Of a stretch of DNA of 64,000 nt, positions 21,684 to 33,469 are shown piece by piece. Under the pieces are notes generated by a model, which saw nothing but the letters and a program-made list of their open reading frames with translations, searched no databases and was not told the origin of the DNA. How positions within the stretch are numbered: the first letter of the stretch is position 1; every line of letters begins with the position of its first letter. The DNA is from Prosopocoilus inquinatus (taxonomy: Eukaryota; Arthropoda; Insecta; Coleoptera; Lucanidae), in assembly GCA_036172665.1 (NCBI GenBank), contig CM069874.1, positions 48,280,707 to 48,344,706 of the forward strand, read 5' to 3'. Both the position numbers and the translations under genes were made by a program.

Positions 21684-22037
21684 GTGAAAACCTCGAGCAG
21701 CCTCTGGACAGCTGTTTCAGCCCTGCTTGGGGCTTCTTCAGCAGAGACGTAGCTCGACATTCCCACTGCAGACCAAAAACGACTTGCCCAATTTATTCGC
21801 AATTGCGATGTAAGAATGATGAACAGATAAAATAGCGACATCTTACTATCGCTTTTTGACCTGACATTGCAGTAGGATAGACAAATTGAAGCGGGATTTG
21901 CTCCTAATAAGTCCCCCTTGCAAGGCGGCCATGCTTGCTGTCAAAGCATAATGAAAATTTTTTAGAAAAATTTTGTGCAAATCGTTTTTGATTGCAGTGA
22001 AAACCTCGAGCAGCCTCTGGACAGCTGTTTAAGCCCT
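21684..22037 (+). repeat. Direct repeat pair of about 41 bp, 313 bp apart
   Basis: GTGAAAACCTCGAGCAGCCT continuing through CTGGACAGCTGTTT(C/A)AGCCCT occurs at 21684-21724 and 21997-22037 with a single mismatch. The intervening segment contains GATAAAATAGCGACATC and, near its end, AATTTTGTGCAAATCG. Both words recur, rearranged, around 5562-5608. This looks like part of an unclassified interspersed repeat filling the interruption in the left arm of the surrounding transposon. Confidence 0.55.
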
Positions 22038-22319
22038 ATACTTTTTATTGCAAATTCCGATTCTGTACATTATTCTAAGTAAAAATTGTTAAGACTTAAA
22101 TGTAACGGTCTTTGAGATATCTTCGAATTTCTGAAAAAAATTAATTCGTTGGCATTTCATTGGCTTTCATTTGAGAGAATGTACCGTGGCTTCAATTGAA
22201 TTCCTCATTAAAGTAAGCTGTGATTTTTTTATGAAGTTGGCGACACAATTCTAGAGAATGCAGTTGTCATTAACTGTCAGTACTGATCATAACATCAAAT
22301 AAAAACACAACATTAAAGT

Positions 22320-23387
22320 TTAAAGTAGATGCTCAAAGTGCTCTCCTTCAGCTTGAATACATAAGCGTACTCTGCGTTTCATGTTTTCAAACCCGTTTGC
22401 TAAGTGTGTTCGGGGGTTATGTTAGCACACACATCTGTAATGCCCGCACGAAGTTCTTCGATTGTGTGACGCGTAGTTCTAAAAACTGTGTTTTTCATGT
22501 GCGTATAAATGAAGTAATCCATAATTGTGAGATCCGGAGACCTTGCAGGAAAATTCACAATCCGATTATCGAAAAACTGCTGCAGGAAAGTCATTGTTTG
22601 ATGAGCTGTTGTAGCTGAGTAGCATTGTCTTGCTGAAAAAAACTCTTCTGTAAGTTCATCATCATGTAGTTGATTAATGAAAGGTTCTAATAACTCATTT
22701 CGGTATCTTTCAGCAGTTACTGAGTAGTTAAAAAATATTGGTCCGATGATACGCCTTCTTGACACTGCTAGCCAAACACCAATTTTTAATGGATGTAATG
22801 GAGTTTCCACAAATTCATGAGGATTTTCTGCTGACCATATTCTCATATTCTGTTTATTTAAATACCCTGAGAGATGAAACCAGGCCTCATCGGAAAAGAA
22901 ACACTTGTCAAGAATGTCGCCGCTGTTTAAGTTATCAAGAAACCACTGACAATATTCTGTTCTTCTGTGAAAATCTACTGGCGTGAGTTCGTGGACTTCT
23001 TGAATCTTATATGGATAAAGCTTTAAGTCTTTTTTTAAGAATAGTGTGACATGTTCCCACTGATAGCTGAACTTCTTGTGAAAGTTTCGCAATAGATTTC
23101 TTGGGAGAGTGTTCCATTCGATCCCGAACATCTTCAATGCAGGCTGCAGTCCTTTTCTTAGCTGCTCCGCTCCCTGTTTTGCGACCAAGTGATCCTGTTT
23201 CACGAAATTTAAGAACCCAAGCATGGATATGTTTAATTAGCTGTTCATACGTAATAGCAAAATTAGGAAACTGCTGTCGAAACTTCTGTACACACTGATT
23301 AATTGAATAAACTAACTGTCCATTTTCTATTCTACCGGTTTGAAAATAACTTTCAACAATAAATATTTTCTGCTGTAATTCTAACAT
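22320..23387 (-). pseudogene. IS630/Tc1/mariner transposase with several frameshifts
   Basis: The minus-strand ATG is at 23387. The N-terminal frame gives MLELQQKIFIVESYFQTGRI, a helix-turn-helix ending WVLKFRETGSLGRK, and LSVGTCHTILKK. The frame shifts by one base in a run of seven A (about 23033) and resumes as DLKLYPYKIQEVHELTPVDF. The first catalytic Asp is in FFSDEAWFHLSGYLNKQN. The second-Asp region is disrupted: a one-base gain in a seven-T run changes the expected QQD reading, and a second shift restores the frame at TTAHQTMTFLQQFF. The third Asp is in PARSPDLTIMDYF. A further slip in a C run (near 22417) precedes the end RVRLCIQAEGEHFEHLL. About 350 residues if uninterrupted; non-functional as read. 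Confidence 0.85.
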
Positions 23388-23952
23388 TTTGAATTAATTG
23401 AAAATACAAAGTGTCAATTTGACATTTGTTTAATTAAATAATTGAACAGCTATCAGTGCTGCAAATCTTAGGAGAAAAAACAAGTGAAATCATAGCCTAC
23501 TTTAATGAGGAATTCAGTTGAAGGCACGGTATTTGCGGTACTTTCAAATTTTAAGATTCAAGTTGCCTATCGTTTGAAAGAATAGGCCACTCAACTTGGG
23601 AGATCCTGTATTTTTGTAACTAACCCCGTAACTGTTAATTTGATTGCCTAAAATCACGAAAAATGTTTAAAGTACGGTATAACTTATTTTTACTTGACAA
23701 AAGAGCACTTTAACCCTGTCTTTCTTCGTAAATTATATCATTAAGTCGATAAATTATTATCATTCACGAATTTTCATGGGAATTATTTAATTACTTTCAT
23801 ATTTTCAAGATTAATAATAAACAATTAATGAGTATTGAAAAAGTACATATTCCTTTTATTTACATATTTATTTTTTCTTGCTCTTCAGGCAAATTAAACC
23901 TTCGTTAGTTTGAGACTGCGCGTTCAAATGGAAACGCTAAAGAATCGATAAA

Positions 23953-25655
23953 TCCGTGATTTGAATGCTAGGTCAGGTTTTCATCGCGAGATTCGCACAC
24001 TTTCTAATTTTCCAAGAGGGACATTAATTTTCAAAAACATTTCGAAAATAATAGTTGCATTTCCTCTCAGCTCTGACGATGAATGAATGAATTAATTTTG
24101 ATTAATCGAAAGCGGTTCAAAAGAAATTCCTTGTATGTGCATGTAAATTAATAAAACAAATATTCCTGTTCTGGAATAACTAGTGATGGTAGGTATGCGA
24201 AACACGAGGCAGTGGTATTAATAGAAAAACACTGATGATAACTGTTTACTGCAAAAGCGTAAACAAGACAGACACAGAAGACGAGAGAGGACCTCGTGCG
24301 GTGTGCGCTGCTTAGACTACTCTGTTTTCAACTTTAAAAAATAAAAGTTTCACTTGGTGATTAGTTTTATTCTATTCAAGGATTTTACATACAACAGATG
24401 TACATGTCAATCAGATTAAATCAGACGTGAATGTATTTTGTACAGAGTTTCTATAAATGATTAATTGGTTCAACGAGTTCTGGAACATAAAAAAAATGAA
24501 CATTTGTTGCTTATTAATAAGGGTCGGACATTCCTAGGATATCTGCTAAAAACCAGTATAAAGATAAACAAAGCAGCGGCGTAGATTTCAACGTCGCCGC
24601 TGAACGGCTTATATGCCTGAGGCACTCTCATCCTCGCGCTCATTGCATCAGAAGCAACCGTGTGATGTAAATTACGTGTGTAACATAATTGCTTTTATAG
24701 TATCTTTCAAATTAATAATTATGAAAACATTATAATTCTTTAAAGTAACTTTAAAAAGACTGGCACAATACATTTAATTCATATCAATTATAGCGCCGTC
24801 ACTGCAAAGAATTCGAGTAAATTTCGGAATGAATCGATTATGTAAACAAGTTTTTATATCCAGTCGACCAGAACTGTAGTGGTTACTGCGTGCCGCATAG
24901 ACTTCTCGGGCTTCGACTGGTTTATTGTTTTGTTTTTACAAGGCAGACGCGTTAAAGATTAGCACTTTTTCCGACTATGATCGCTTCAGGATATTAGTAG
25001 CTCCTCGTATATTTAACGAAACCTTCCGCCTAAAATGCGCCTAGGCCTGCTTATTAAAACCAGCATACTAGTGTCGTCCATTACAATATCCCAATTGCAC
25101 ACCATTAACATCAGTTAACTAATTTCTCACATATCTAAATTGCATTCACTGCACGAAAATTACGATTACCGTAAGTTTTCAACATTCGGAGCAAATTAAA
25201 CAGCAATGGAACATGCAACACACCAACGAATGTTACTGTCAGATTGAGAAACAGCGGTCAGAAATGTAAAGTAATTTCACAATCGGGAATAGGTGGAACA
25301 TTTCAACACCTCCTGTGTCCAAAGAAACATTTATAGAAACATTCTACTTAATTGGTACTTAATAAACTAATTTATTTAAAGCGGAACATAAAACACTTAA
25401 AACTAATTTATTTCAACACCAGGGCGTTCAGGTTTACAATCTACAGCATTCTGTTTTCTTTCTTCCTCTGGCCGGTTGTTTCTATATCTGCGGCTGATCA
25501 TGCGAAATTTCTTCGTTGAAAAAATTTTGACGGTCGAAGCGGCTGGGCGTTCCTGGAACTTTCCAGCTTGACTGACGTCCCGTTTCTGACGTCAGGCGTT
25601 GGATCATCACAATACTAAACTGAGATCTTTCTTCAAATGTGTACAGTCGCAGTCA
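23953..25655 (+). repeat. 1.7-kb interspersed repeat, copy R1
   Basis: The segment from TCCGTGATTTGAATGC to GTACAGTCGCAGTCA is repeated almost base for base at 49136-50836 and partly at 29428-29687 plus 33219-33469. There are no terminal inverted repeats and no recognisable long coding frame. AAATAAAAGTTTCACTTGG near 24342 resembles a poly(A)-signal region, so an LTR or solo non-coding repeat is possible but unproven. It retains the uninterrupted site TATAGCGCCGTCACTG (about 24789) that is split by a Transib-like insertion in R3. Confidence 0.85.
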
Positions 25656-26671
25656 CAATAGATGAATGAATGACATAAGGAAAATGTGCTGCATGCAATT
25701 TCGACATTATCTTCATTAAAAACCGATCGAGTAAAAACGGCAATAAATTTTATTGTGGTTAGAATAAAAAACGGAATGAAATATTTGAAACACTTAAATG
25801 CACTGTGTGGACGGAAGTTTTTCATTAAAAGAAAAATATTTTACTACATACGTTTATTGAGTGATTACGAATAGCAGTTTCTTGTACATTTTGTGACAAT
25901 TGCCTGATCGTTTTACTTAATATTACTGTCTAACTATATAAATTATCATTAGTTATTATAAAGTATAAAAACTTGTTTCCGCTATTAGCACATAGTTAAA
26001 ATAATTTTATTACTTATTACATTTTAGAATATAGCAATTAAGTTTAAAATAAAAACGTTAAAAAAGTCAACAAGAAAATCAAAGATTTGTTTACAGCATA
26101 ATTTGAGGTAAGTATCGAGTCGATTTATCAAATTAATGCACTCGTAAATTTGTGACCAAACGAAAAAGTAGGAAAAACTCTTTGGTTTTTAGATGTTTCC
26201 AGAATGTTTTATTATTAAATTGTCTTCTTTGTATTATAAAAAGCAGAAAATACTAAATAATAAAGTAGGTAATTCAATTTCTGAAATATGTTATTTGATA
26301 TGAGAAGCACTAAGTTTAGAGCTTAATATTGAAGTACTGCAATTAATGGAAGTGATTTCTCACTTGTAAAAAAAGTAAATATAAAATTATTTTAAGTGTA
26401 TGTGTCTAATTACGCACGCTGGAGGTGTGGAAATCCAGCAAAAGCTTGTCAAATTTGAATACCATTTTGAGAAAAGCAATTACAGGAAACTATTTTTGTC
26501 TACTGATTTTCCACTTGATGTTCCAATGGTTCCAACTTATATTCACCAAAATGATGTCACCGTTTCGTACCCCAATTAGAGATCATTTTCATTAAGTATA
26601 AAAAAAATTATTTACGTTCAAAAATGTGCAAAATCTGCTCGTAAACATGTCACTTATAGCTAGGGCTGCGA
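25656..26671. other. No gene recognised
   Basis: AT-rich DNA. Short frames at 25686-25874 are not supported by codon or family evidence. Confidence 0.35.
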
Positions 26672-26838
26672 GAATTTATCGATATATCGATATTATCGAT
26701 AATTATCGAATAACGGTATTTCCATTTAAGATATCGATATATAGATATTATCGGCAATATTCATAATATCGATAATGTCGATAATATCGATATACATATG
26801 TCGGATTTATCGATATTATTGTTGGTATCGCTATATTA
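26672..26838. repeat. TATCGATA-rich low-complexity tract
   Basis: About 165 bp in which the palindrome ATCGAT or TATCGATA recurs more than ten times with irregular spacing (TTATCGATATATCGATATTA at the start, AATATCGATATACATATG later). It is not a strict tandem repeat. Every unit is self-complementary, so the tract could extrude cruciforms or bind multiple copies of a palindrome-recognising factor. Confidence 0.8.
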
Positions 26839-27840
26839 ATAATCAATCACATTTTATTACCTATTTCAGTTTTTACTAAAACTGTTATTGGTCAATTTAT
26901 GCACGTCATAATTATTAATTTTTGGAAAGTTTATTTTCCAAGATCAAAACCATTTAAAGAAAGTAAATTACTAATTATATCGGGTACCGTCGATATTGTA
27001 GTCTGTGGCGTTCAAATTAATTCGTCCAATTCGCACTAAACCTACTGGAATATGAATTTTATTAAAATTCAATTTCGTATATGGCAAGTGATCACGACTC
27101 TCGGTCACGATATAAAGAAAATTTTAAAATATTTCAATTAATTTTTAGTCTAGTCAAAGTTTATAAATATCAAAATGAAATTAGAACTTTTTTTAACTTT
27201 CGTGGATTCGACACTTATTCGTGTTTTTCACACGTTTTGGCACGAAGACTATTCTTTTTTGCTAACAATATCTTGCTTTTAATTCTTTTTGTTATGATTG
27301 GGGAAAACAATGAATTCTGATTCTGATGGATACGCGATTTCATGATTTCAAGAAAAGTTATGAAATAATATTTCTGAAAAACGTAAAAAAATAATTAGAA
27401 ATTAGCTGCATTAAACTGACCACCTAAAACTACAAATCTTTCTCCATTTAACCGTCTCTCTAGCTCTGCTAGTTTCCAAGATCCCGATGCCAAACATCGA
27501 AAAAAACTCACTCATATAGTTTTTAAATTCGGTAGCAATTATTTAAATTAAGATATTTTTTTAATACAAGTTTTGCAAAAATATGAATATGTATTTTCAA
27601 ATTAAACAAAAAAAAATCTGGCACCTAAGGAAGTACAATACTTTTTCTACAATCGATTTCATCTTTATAGGTCACCAATAAGATCAGCTTTTAGGGCGCA
27701 CATTGCGCACCATTTTTAAGACACTTTTATAAATTCACCTGAATTTGTTTCATTTTATTTGGAAGAAGAGCGTCTGTTATATTATTTTGCATAAGGGCGA
27801 CGACTAGCCTTCCTCCGACTCCGTTCATTATCATAGTATA
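26839..27840. other. No gene recognised
   Basis: AT-rich sequence with no exons or repeat ends that can be supported. Confidence 0.35.
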
Positions 27841-28294
27841 TTGGGTGATTCAAAATAAGTATCCGACTCGTCAACCATCGGTAGTACACAGAAAAAGAAA
27901 ACAAAAGGTCTATATACATAGGGGGGCCAATATCCATAGTTTTTGAGATAAAATGCATTGAAGAATCAGATATAAATTGGTTTATGGGCAATAGCACAGC
28001 TGTATTGCGTCACAAAAGTAATAAATCTTCGCGGAGTAGAAGGAAACCCTAGAGTTTACCTTGAAATGAAACTGTAAAACGCTTTCTGCGGAAAAATGTA
28101 TAATACGCAATTCATTCATTCAAATTTCGGACCTGTGCATGTATACTTAAGAAATGAATCATGATTTCCATTTTGAATTCAAAAGAGGTTGACTTTAAAA
28201 TGCCTCTGATAAATGTATTTCTTGCAATTTCGCACTTGCATGTCCTTAGTGAATACGCTCTTAACGGGTCGGACACTTATTTTGAATCACTCTG
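27841..28294. mobile_element. TA-flanked MITE with GGGTGATTCAAAATAAGT ends, 454 bp
   Basis: The left end GGGTGATTCAAAATAAGTA then TCCGAC, and the reverse complement of the right end (AGAGTGATTCAAAATAAGTG then TCCGAC), match over about 26 bp with few differences. TA lies at 27839-27840 and 28295-28296. The interior is non-coding. Fragments of the same end type (GGGTGATTCATAACTCC) occur near 5081. Confidence 0.7.
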
Positions 28295-29427
28295 TATACA
28301 AACCCACTGGTTCTGTCCTACTGTAATGTTTAGTTTTAGATTAAAAACTAATTTAAAACGAAAAAAAAACAGCCACGAGTCATAATTTACACGTGCACAG
28401 AAACATCGCACAACAACTGAATCAGAAAAATATTTGCGGCTAAGAAAAATATTTTTGTTTACCGGCATGAGGCGATAATACCAGGAAGGAATTTAATGTT
28501 GAGGTCGCGATAGCGCCACTTTAATTACAGATTCGCAGGATTAGTTTCTTTGGGAGTGGGAGCTTATCGATTGCAAATAAACAAACAGTGGAAGCACGTG
28601 TCGCTCGTAAACAAATTGTTGGCAATTGCTCGACAAACAAACATTTCAAGAGAAGCTAATATTTTTTTACTTATTAAACAAACCTAGACTTTTTCAAGGC
28701 TGTTTGATAAAATGGTAACACGTGATTAAAATTTATGAAACACGAGAGACCTTAAACGCTAATGGTCCGATCGGCGATCCCTTTATCCATGCATCGTTAG
28801 AATGACGTCCACGTGTAGGAACCTCCTTAAGAGGACCCTGCAGATAAACGTCAGAATCCAGCGTTGATTTCTTAAAATTAAAAAATGACAGAAGTCAGAA
28901 TTGAATCACTTTAGTGAATAGTGAATTCGAGCCAGTTTGATTTATCGAAATGGTCAAAACGTATCGATTGCACATGCGTTACAAATTTTTGCGTCAGAAA
29001 ACGTAAAAGTAAAAAAAAAAATAGATGTTCGAATTTATTTCCTCTAAATTTCTCTCTCTCCTGTTTACTTCAACACGCAAGTTTCCAAGGGTGCTTGCTA
29101 CCCAACACTTTTCAGGATATACACGTGTCTCTCGGTCCTCGACCCAACGACCTACAAACGCATTGAGCATCGTACGCACTCTGGTGCAGGTCCTCCCACT
29201 TCGCAGTTGGCGCTCAATAACGTTATCATTGTCAATTGTTTATAGGCGCGCACGCAGAGTCCTAAGAGGAAGCTCGGACGGAAGCAATTACACATGCACG
29301 AAACGGAAAACGACAGTCGAATGTCTTCATTCGTATTATAAATAAATGCTTATAAAATTCATATTTACTTTCATTGGCTGACAAGCAATCATTTTAGTAC
29401 ATACCTAATATCCTGGCCAGTACCATC
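28295..29427. other. No gene recognised
   Basis: Contains a GC-moderate patch (28500-29340) with several short overlapping frames but no family match, splice pair or repeat ends. Confidence 0.35.
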
Positions 29428-29687
29428 ATTAAGGCTCGGACGTTCCTAGGATAACTGGTATAAACTAGTAAAAAAGTTAAACAGAGCAGCCGCGTAGATT
29501 TCAACGTCACCGCTGAACGGTTTATAGGTCCGGAGCACTCTCACCCTCGCGCTAGTTGCATCAAAAGCAACCGTTTGATGTAAATTAGTGTATAACAGAA
29601 TTGCCTTTATAGTTTCTTTCAAATTAATAATTATGAAAACATTATAATTCTTTAATGTAACTTTTAAAAACATCAATTATAGCGCCG
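29428..29687 (+). repeat. Repeat copy R3, left half
   Basis: Matches R1 from about 24527 (AAGG(G/C)TCGGAC(A/G)TTCCTAGG) to the word ATAGCGCCG. It is more diverged from R1 and R2 than they are from each other, and lacks the first 570 bp of the repeat. It stops at the duplicated CGCCG where the Transib-like element begins. Confidence 0.85.
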
Positions 29688-30371
29688 CACAGTGGTCTAG
29701 AATGAACATTTAGCGCGAAATAATTCGAGAAATTAAGTCTTCAATATCATGTAAATGAAAATAATTCTGTTAATAAACATCACAAAGAATATGAAAAAAA
29801 TATAGGTTTGCATAGATATTGTTTTAATTCTGAATAAGCGATTGTCAAACTTATTAATTTATTAAATCGTCATTCGTGTCGTCATCAGTCGTCTTTGAAA
29901 GATCTTGCTTTTTAAAGTTATCTATGTTTATTTTTATGTTGTATTATATTTTTTGCAATGATAATCATATGCTGAATATGTAACACATTTGTTAGTATTC
30001 TGTCTTTAAGGTATATGTTTTTTTGGCTTGCCAAATTACTTGCATGTCAAACAAAAATAATTTCAGAAATTAAGTGGACCCACAAAAAAAGGCAGATGTT
30101 TGCAGATGTGGAAATGTACTTTTTTAAGATCAATATATATTCAAAATTCATTATTAAAAAAAAACAAAGTGCAATTGCGCGCAACTTTCTCATTTTCAAT
30201 TTTTTTTTGAGGTGCACTACAACTGCTAAGCACACGGACTTGCTATGAAAAAAAAATATTGGAAGAGATTTGAACTCTTTTCTTAACTGAAACAAATATA
30301 ACGAGTGTCCAATTAAAAAAACGGTCTAGATAGCCATGAATTTATTCTGAACGTCTAGCGTAGGGTACGAC

Positions 30372-31921
30372 TAGAGTGCCTTAAATCAGAGTGTGGCCAT
30401 ACGGGCGCCATATTTGTTCTAACTTTGGAGGCAAATTTGAAATTAGGCGGGCGTCCGTTGACTTATCCTAATTTGCCATTTTCTTCCTCCGACTATTACC
30501 ATGACTGCATTTCAAGTAAGAATTTATGCTACATTTATGCTAATATGTAGACACTAAAACACTTATATAATAAAAATAATTATATAATTTACAGCAAATA
30601 CCATCGACATACATACCTAATAGTATTTATATTGTATTATAACGGTGATGCCATAAATGTAACGAATCTTTTTATTATTTTCATTTTTAATCGGCAATTT
30701 AAAATAGATTCACTGTCTTTTATATTATTACATTTTTCAAAAAAAAAAGAAAACTGTCAAATTAATGTTTTTATTTTTAAGAAATTCAAAATACTGTTAG
30801 AATACAGTTTCTAGCCTCATAAAAAAATTAAATGTTTCCGAATTGCTATAAAATAAGCAATTTTTCTTAAAACTTTTCAAAGTAGGCTGTGCTTCTAATG
30901 TTGCCTGCTCTACAGGAACTGTAGGTTGTGCTTGTAATGCCGCCTGCTGTACAAGAACTGTAGGCTGTGGAATTGTTCTTTCGGCAAGTGGTTTCCGTTT
31001 TTTTACAGGCGACTCGTTCTTCTTACTACTCTCTTGCCATCAGTTCTGGGCTTTTCTCACATTTCAGGTGTAAAATATACCTAAAAGATACACACTTTAG
31101 TTGGTTTGATATTTTTAATACGTTACAGTGTTTATTTTAATACATTCGCACAAGTCGTACCTCACACAGCCATGAATAATTTGTGGGCTCCCAGTCCCTT
31201 CGATTTACTTGGTCAGTCCATTGTTTCCTCCTTACACGATCTCGAGGAAAAGCTTTCATCAGAAACCCCTATAATGACTAATTCGAACATCCAATTGCCA
31301 CACACCCAACCATAGTACTGTAAAGAATTATTTTATAAATACCATAAGTGCATATGTCCATACAGTACTTATAAACCTCATCAGCGTTATTTTGTAAGAT
31401 CAAAAAAAAAACTGTAATTTTTCTGTAACTTTTATTCATTAATAAATGTAGGTATATATTACCCAAAAATAACTTACGAGGTTATAAGACCACGGACAGT
31501 ATCAAATTGTTATTTCTTTTTATTAGTTGTTATACAATATTATACTTCTGGGCTAGGATTTTTAAAAAATGTTTGTAGTTAATATTAAAAGAAATTCTTA
31601 CCTTTGTGCCACACTGAATAAATACCAAAAATTCTTGTCTACGAATTTGACAACTAATTTCTTAGTAACAATAAAGTCAACATTATAGTATATACTATTA
31701 ACAAAAACAATTAACTGATTAACCAACAACACTATTAAACAGTCACAATCGTCTCAATGTAGGTTAAATTATTAAATTAAATTGAAATAACATTTCTCTT
31801 ACCGCATCAAATACGCTTAGAACAAATATGGCTACCGACCTTGGTAAGTAAAGTCGAAAATCGCTCGCGACCAATAGAAATCGACTTCACGTATGTCCAC
31901 ACTCTGATTTAAGGCACTCTA
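30372..31921 (-). mobile_element. 8-bp-TSD DNA element carrying a THAP gene (copy B), 1550 bp
   Basis: Inverted orientation relative to copy A at 17535. The ends are TAGAGTGCCTTAAATCAGAG and the mirrored right end. The flanking 8-mers GGTACGAC (30364-30371) and GGTACGAT (31922-31929) differ at one base. The THAP cargo, its introns and the 5' UTR splice signals are present. The element lies inside the Transib-like element 29688-33218 and is therefore younger than it. Confidence 0.85.
30850..31313 (-). pseudogene. THAP zinc-finger gene carried by element copy B
   Basis: Minus-strand ATG at 31311-31313. Exon 1 reads MVGCVAIGCSN, the same two TAG stops as copy A, then FPRDRVRRKQW and YSWLCE. Exon 2 again begins VYFTPEM but has an extra stop (TGA after EM) from a few extra bases, and a one-base deletion in the A-run after RTSRL. 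The shared TAG codons and the shared Tyr in the CEVYF ending mean these defects predate the split of the two copies. The later differences are private. Confidence 0.7.
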
Positions 31922-33218
31922 GGTACGATTAATGTGAAGCGCCACTTGCATTTCTAACCTCACTTTAACTCAAGGAAGACATTTCAAAAAGAAACTTTTA
32001 TTATCGAATGTTTGTATTAAGTATAAATATTAGAAAAAAATTGCAGCAGCAGCTTTCGAGTTTTGTTTCGAGTTTTGTTGGTTAGGTAAGTTAATCGCGA
32101 CATGCGTTCCCGACAACAAAAGCCTGCTACAGCCTACTTGACCGTTTTTTTTTTTTTTAATGAACACTCGTTATTATTACATGAAATAAAAATCTTAACT
32201 TACAGTTCCCTATTACATGTCTCGGAACCCCCCGCTCTGCATGTAAAACTAGGGTGTCCCCTATTAAATTATTTTAATTCCCTCATTTTAAAAATTAAAC
32301 AAATTAACGGAAAGGTAGGTCTCTGCAGATTTAGAAATGTCCTTTTTTATGATTAATGCCTATTCAGAATACAATATTTAAGAAAGTAAATGCGTCTATG
32401 TGCGACTTTCCAACTTATTTTAAATTTTTTAGGAATACACATCACTAAACATAACCAATATTATAACTACATTTACGTAGACCTGCTGGATGTTAAGAAC
32501 AGGAATATTTAAAGTGATAAGAACTCTTTTTAATTAAAATAAATATATTATTGAATAAAAAAAAAACAATTTCTGATTTCCAATTAGGTTCCGCAGAAAA
32601 ATTGATGTATCACAAATAAAATATATGGTTCATTTGTTAAATTAGTTTTTATTTTTAAATGAATAAAATATGTGCATGAAGAATTAATTTTATTAATTTA
32701 AATTATTAACGTTCTCTAAGAAAAGAACCGCAACATTTTTTTCATTGTTATTTAATTCAGGAAAGAAATTGTTGTTTATAAAAATATAATAATAAATTTA
32801 AATATTAATTTTGAAGCAAATCTTTTTTTTACTTATATTTATTTTATTTATGTAATAACATTTAATAGTTAATCTTTTCAATTAAATTTTCTGTGAAAGA
32901 TCTAGCATGTTTAACGGAGGAGGGGGGGGGGGGGCTTGTATATACATTCATGAAAATATTATTTGTTCAGAACACCAGTAGTTGAATACACTCGTGTCCC
33001 TGCTCGTGTTGTATCCTTTTTGTATTTTTTTTTTGGAGGGGGGTAGGGTAAAATGTGTGACTGCTAAAAAGAAGTTGGGAAATACTGTTTTAGAGAATTA
33101 TTCGTTTGTTATCACTGTATGCTTTACGTTTCTAGAAAATTTGTTTCATTACGAAAAAGAACTATTTAAGTAGAATTCATAATTATTTCGTGCTAAAACT
33201 GCAATCCGGACCACTGTG

Positions 33219-33469
33219 CGCCGTCACTGTAAAAAGAATGCGTGTTCATTAGGGAATGTTTCGGTTATATAAACAAAGTTTTATATTCAGTCGATCAGAA
33301 CTGTAATGGCTGTTGCGTGCCGTATAGACTTCTCGGGACTGGTTTACTGTTTTATTTTTACAGGGCAGACGCGTTAAAGATTCTAACATTTTTCGACTAT
33401 GATCGCTTCAGCATATTAATAGTGCCTCGCATATTTAACGTAACCTTCCACCTATGCTCCTAGGTCTGA
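33219..33469 (+). repeat. Repeat copy R3, right half
   Basis: Resumes at CGCCGTCACTG and follows R1 to CTCCTAGGTCTG, corresponding to about 24794-25053 of R1. The end of the repeat beyond this point is missing. Confidence 0.8.

Larger units (their letters stand above)
20997..23608 (-). mobile_element. Tc1/mariner-type element with inverted ends and a frameshifted transposase
   Basis: The outer ends share GG(G/A)TCTCCCAAGTTGAGT and CCTATT over 27 bp (20997-21025 and 23582-23608), with TA next to each. Inner inverted homology continues: ACCGTG(G/C)CTTCAA(T/C)TGAATT at about 22178 matches the reverse complement at about 23510-23532. The TIRs are therefore long, and the left one is interrupted by about 1.1 kb of foreign DNA (about 21030-22150). 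A minus-strand transposase pseudogene lies between the arms. Confidence 0.75.
29688..33218. mobile_element. Transib-like element with perfect CGCCG duplication, 3531 bp including a nested element
   Basis: The ends are CACAGTGGTC... at 29688 and the inverted copy ending at 33218. About 31 of 38 terminal positions are identical, with conserved TTTAGC(G/A)CGAAATAATT at positions 22-38. The 5-bp duplication CGCCG (29683-29687 and 33219-33223) is exact and fits the CGNCG-type target of Transib. The interrupted repeat R3 shows the empty site in its sister copies: R1 and R2 read TAGCGCCGTCACTG without interruption. Removing the nested THAP element (1550 bp plus 8) leaves about 1.97 kb and no recognisable RAG1-like transposase, so it is probably non-autonomous. 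Confidence 0.85.

Noticed and set aside
27081..27320. 79-codon plus-strand frame (MASDHDSRSRYKENF...)
   Set aside because: Plausible start, but hydrophobic AT-rich codons follow and no family or splice support was found.
28921..29345. Overlapping frames on both strands in a GC-moderate patch
   Set aside because: No recognisable domain; both strands are equally open, suggesting composition and not coding.
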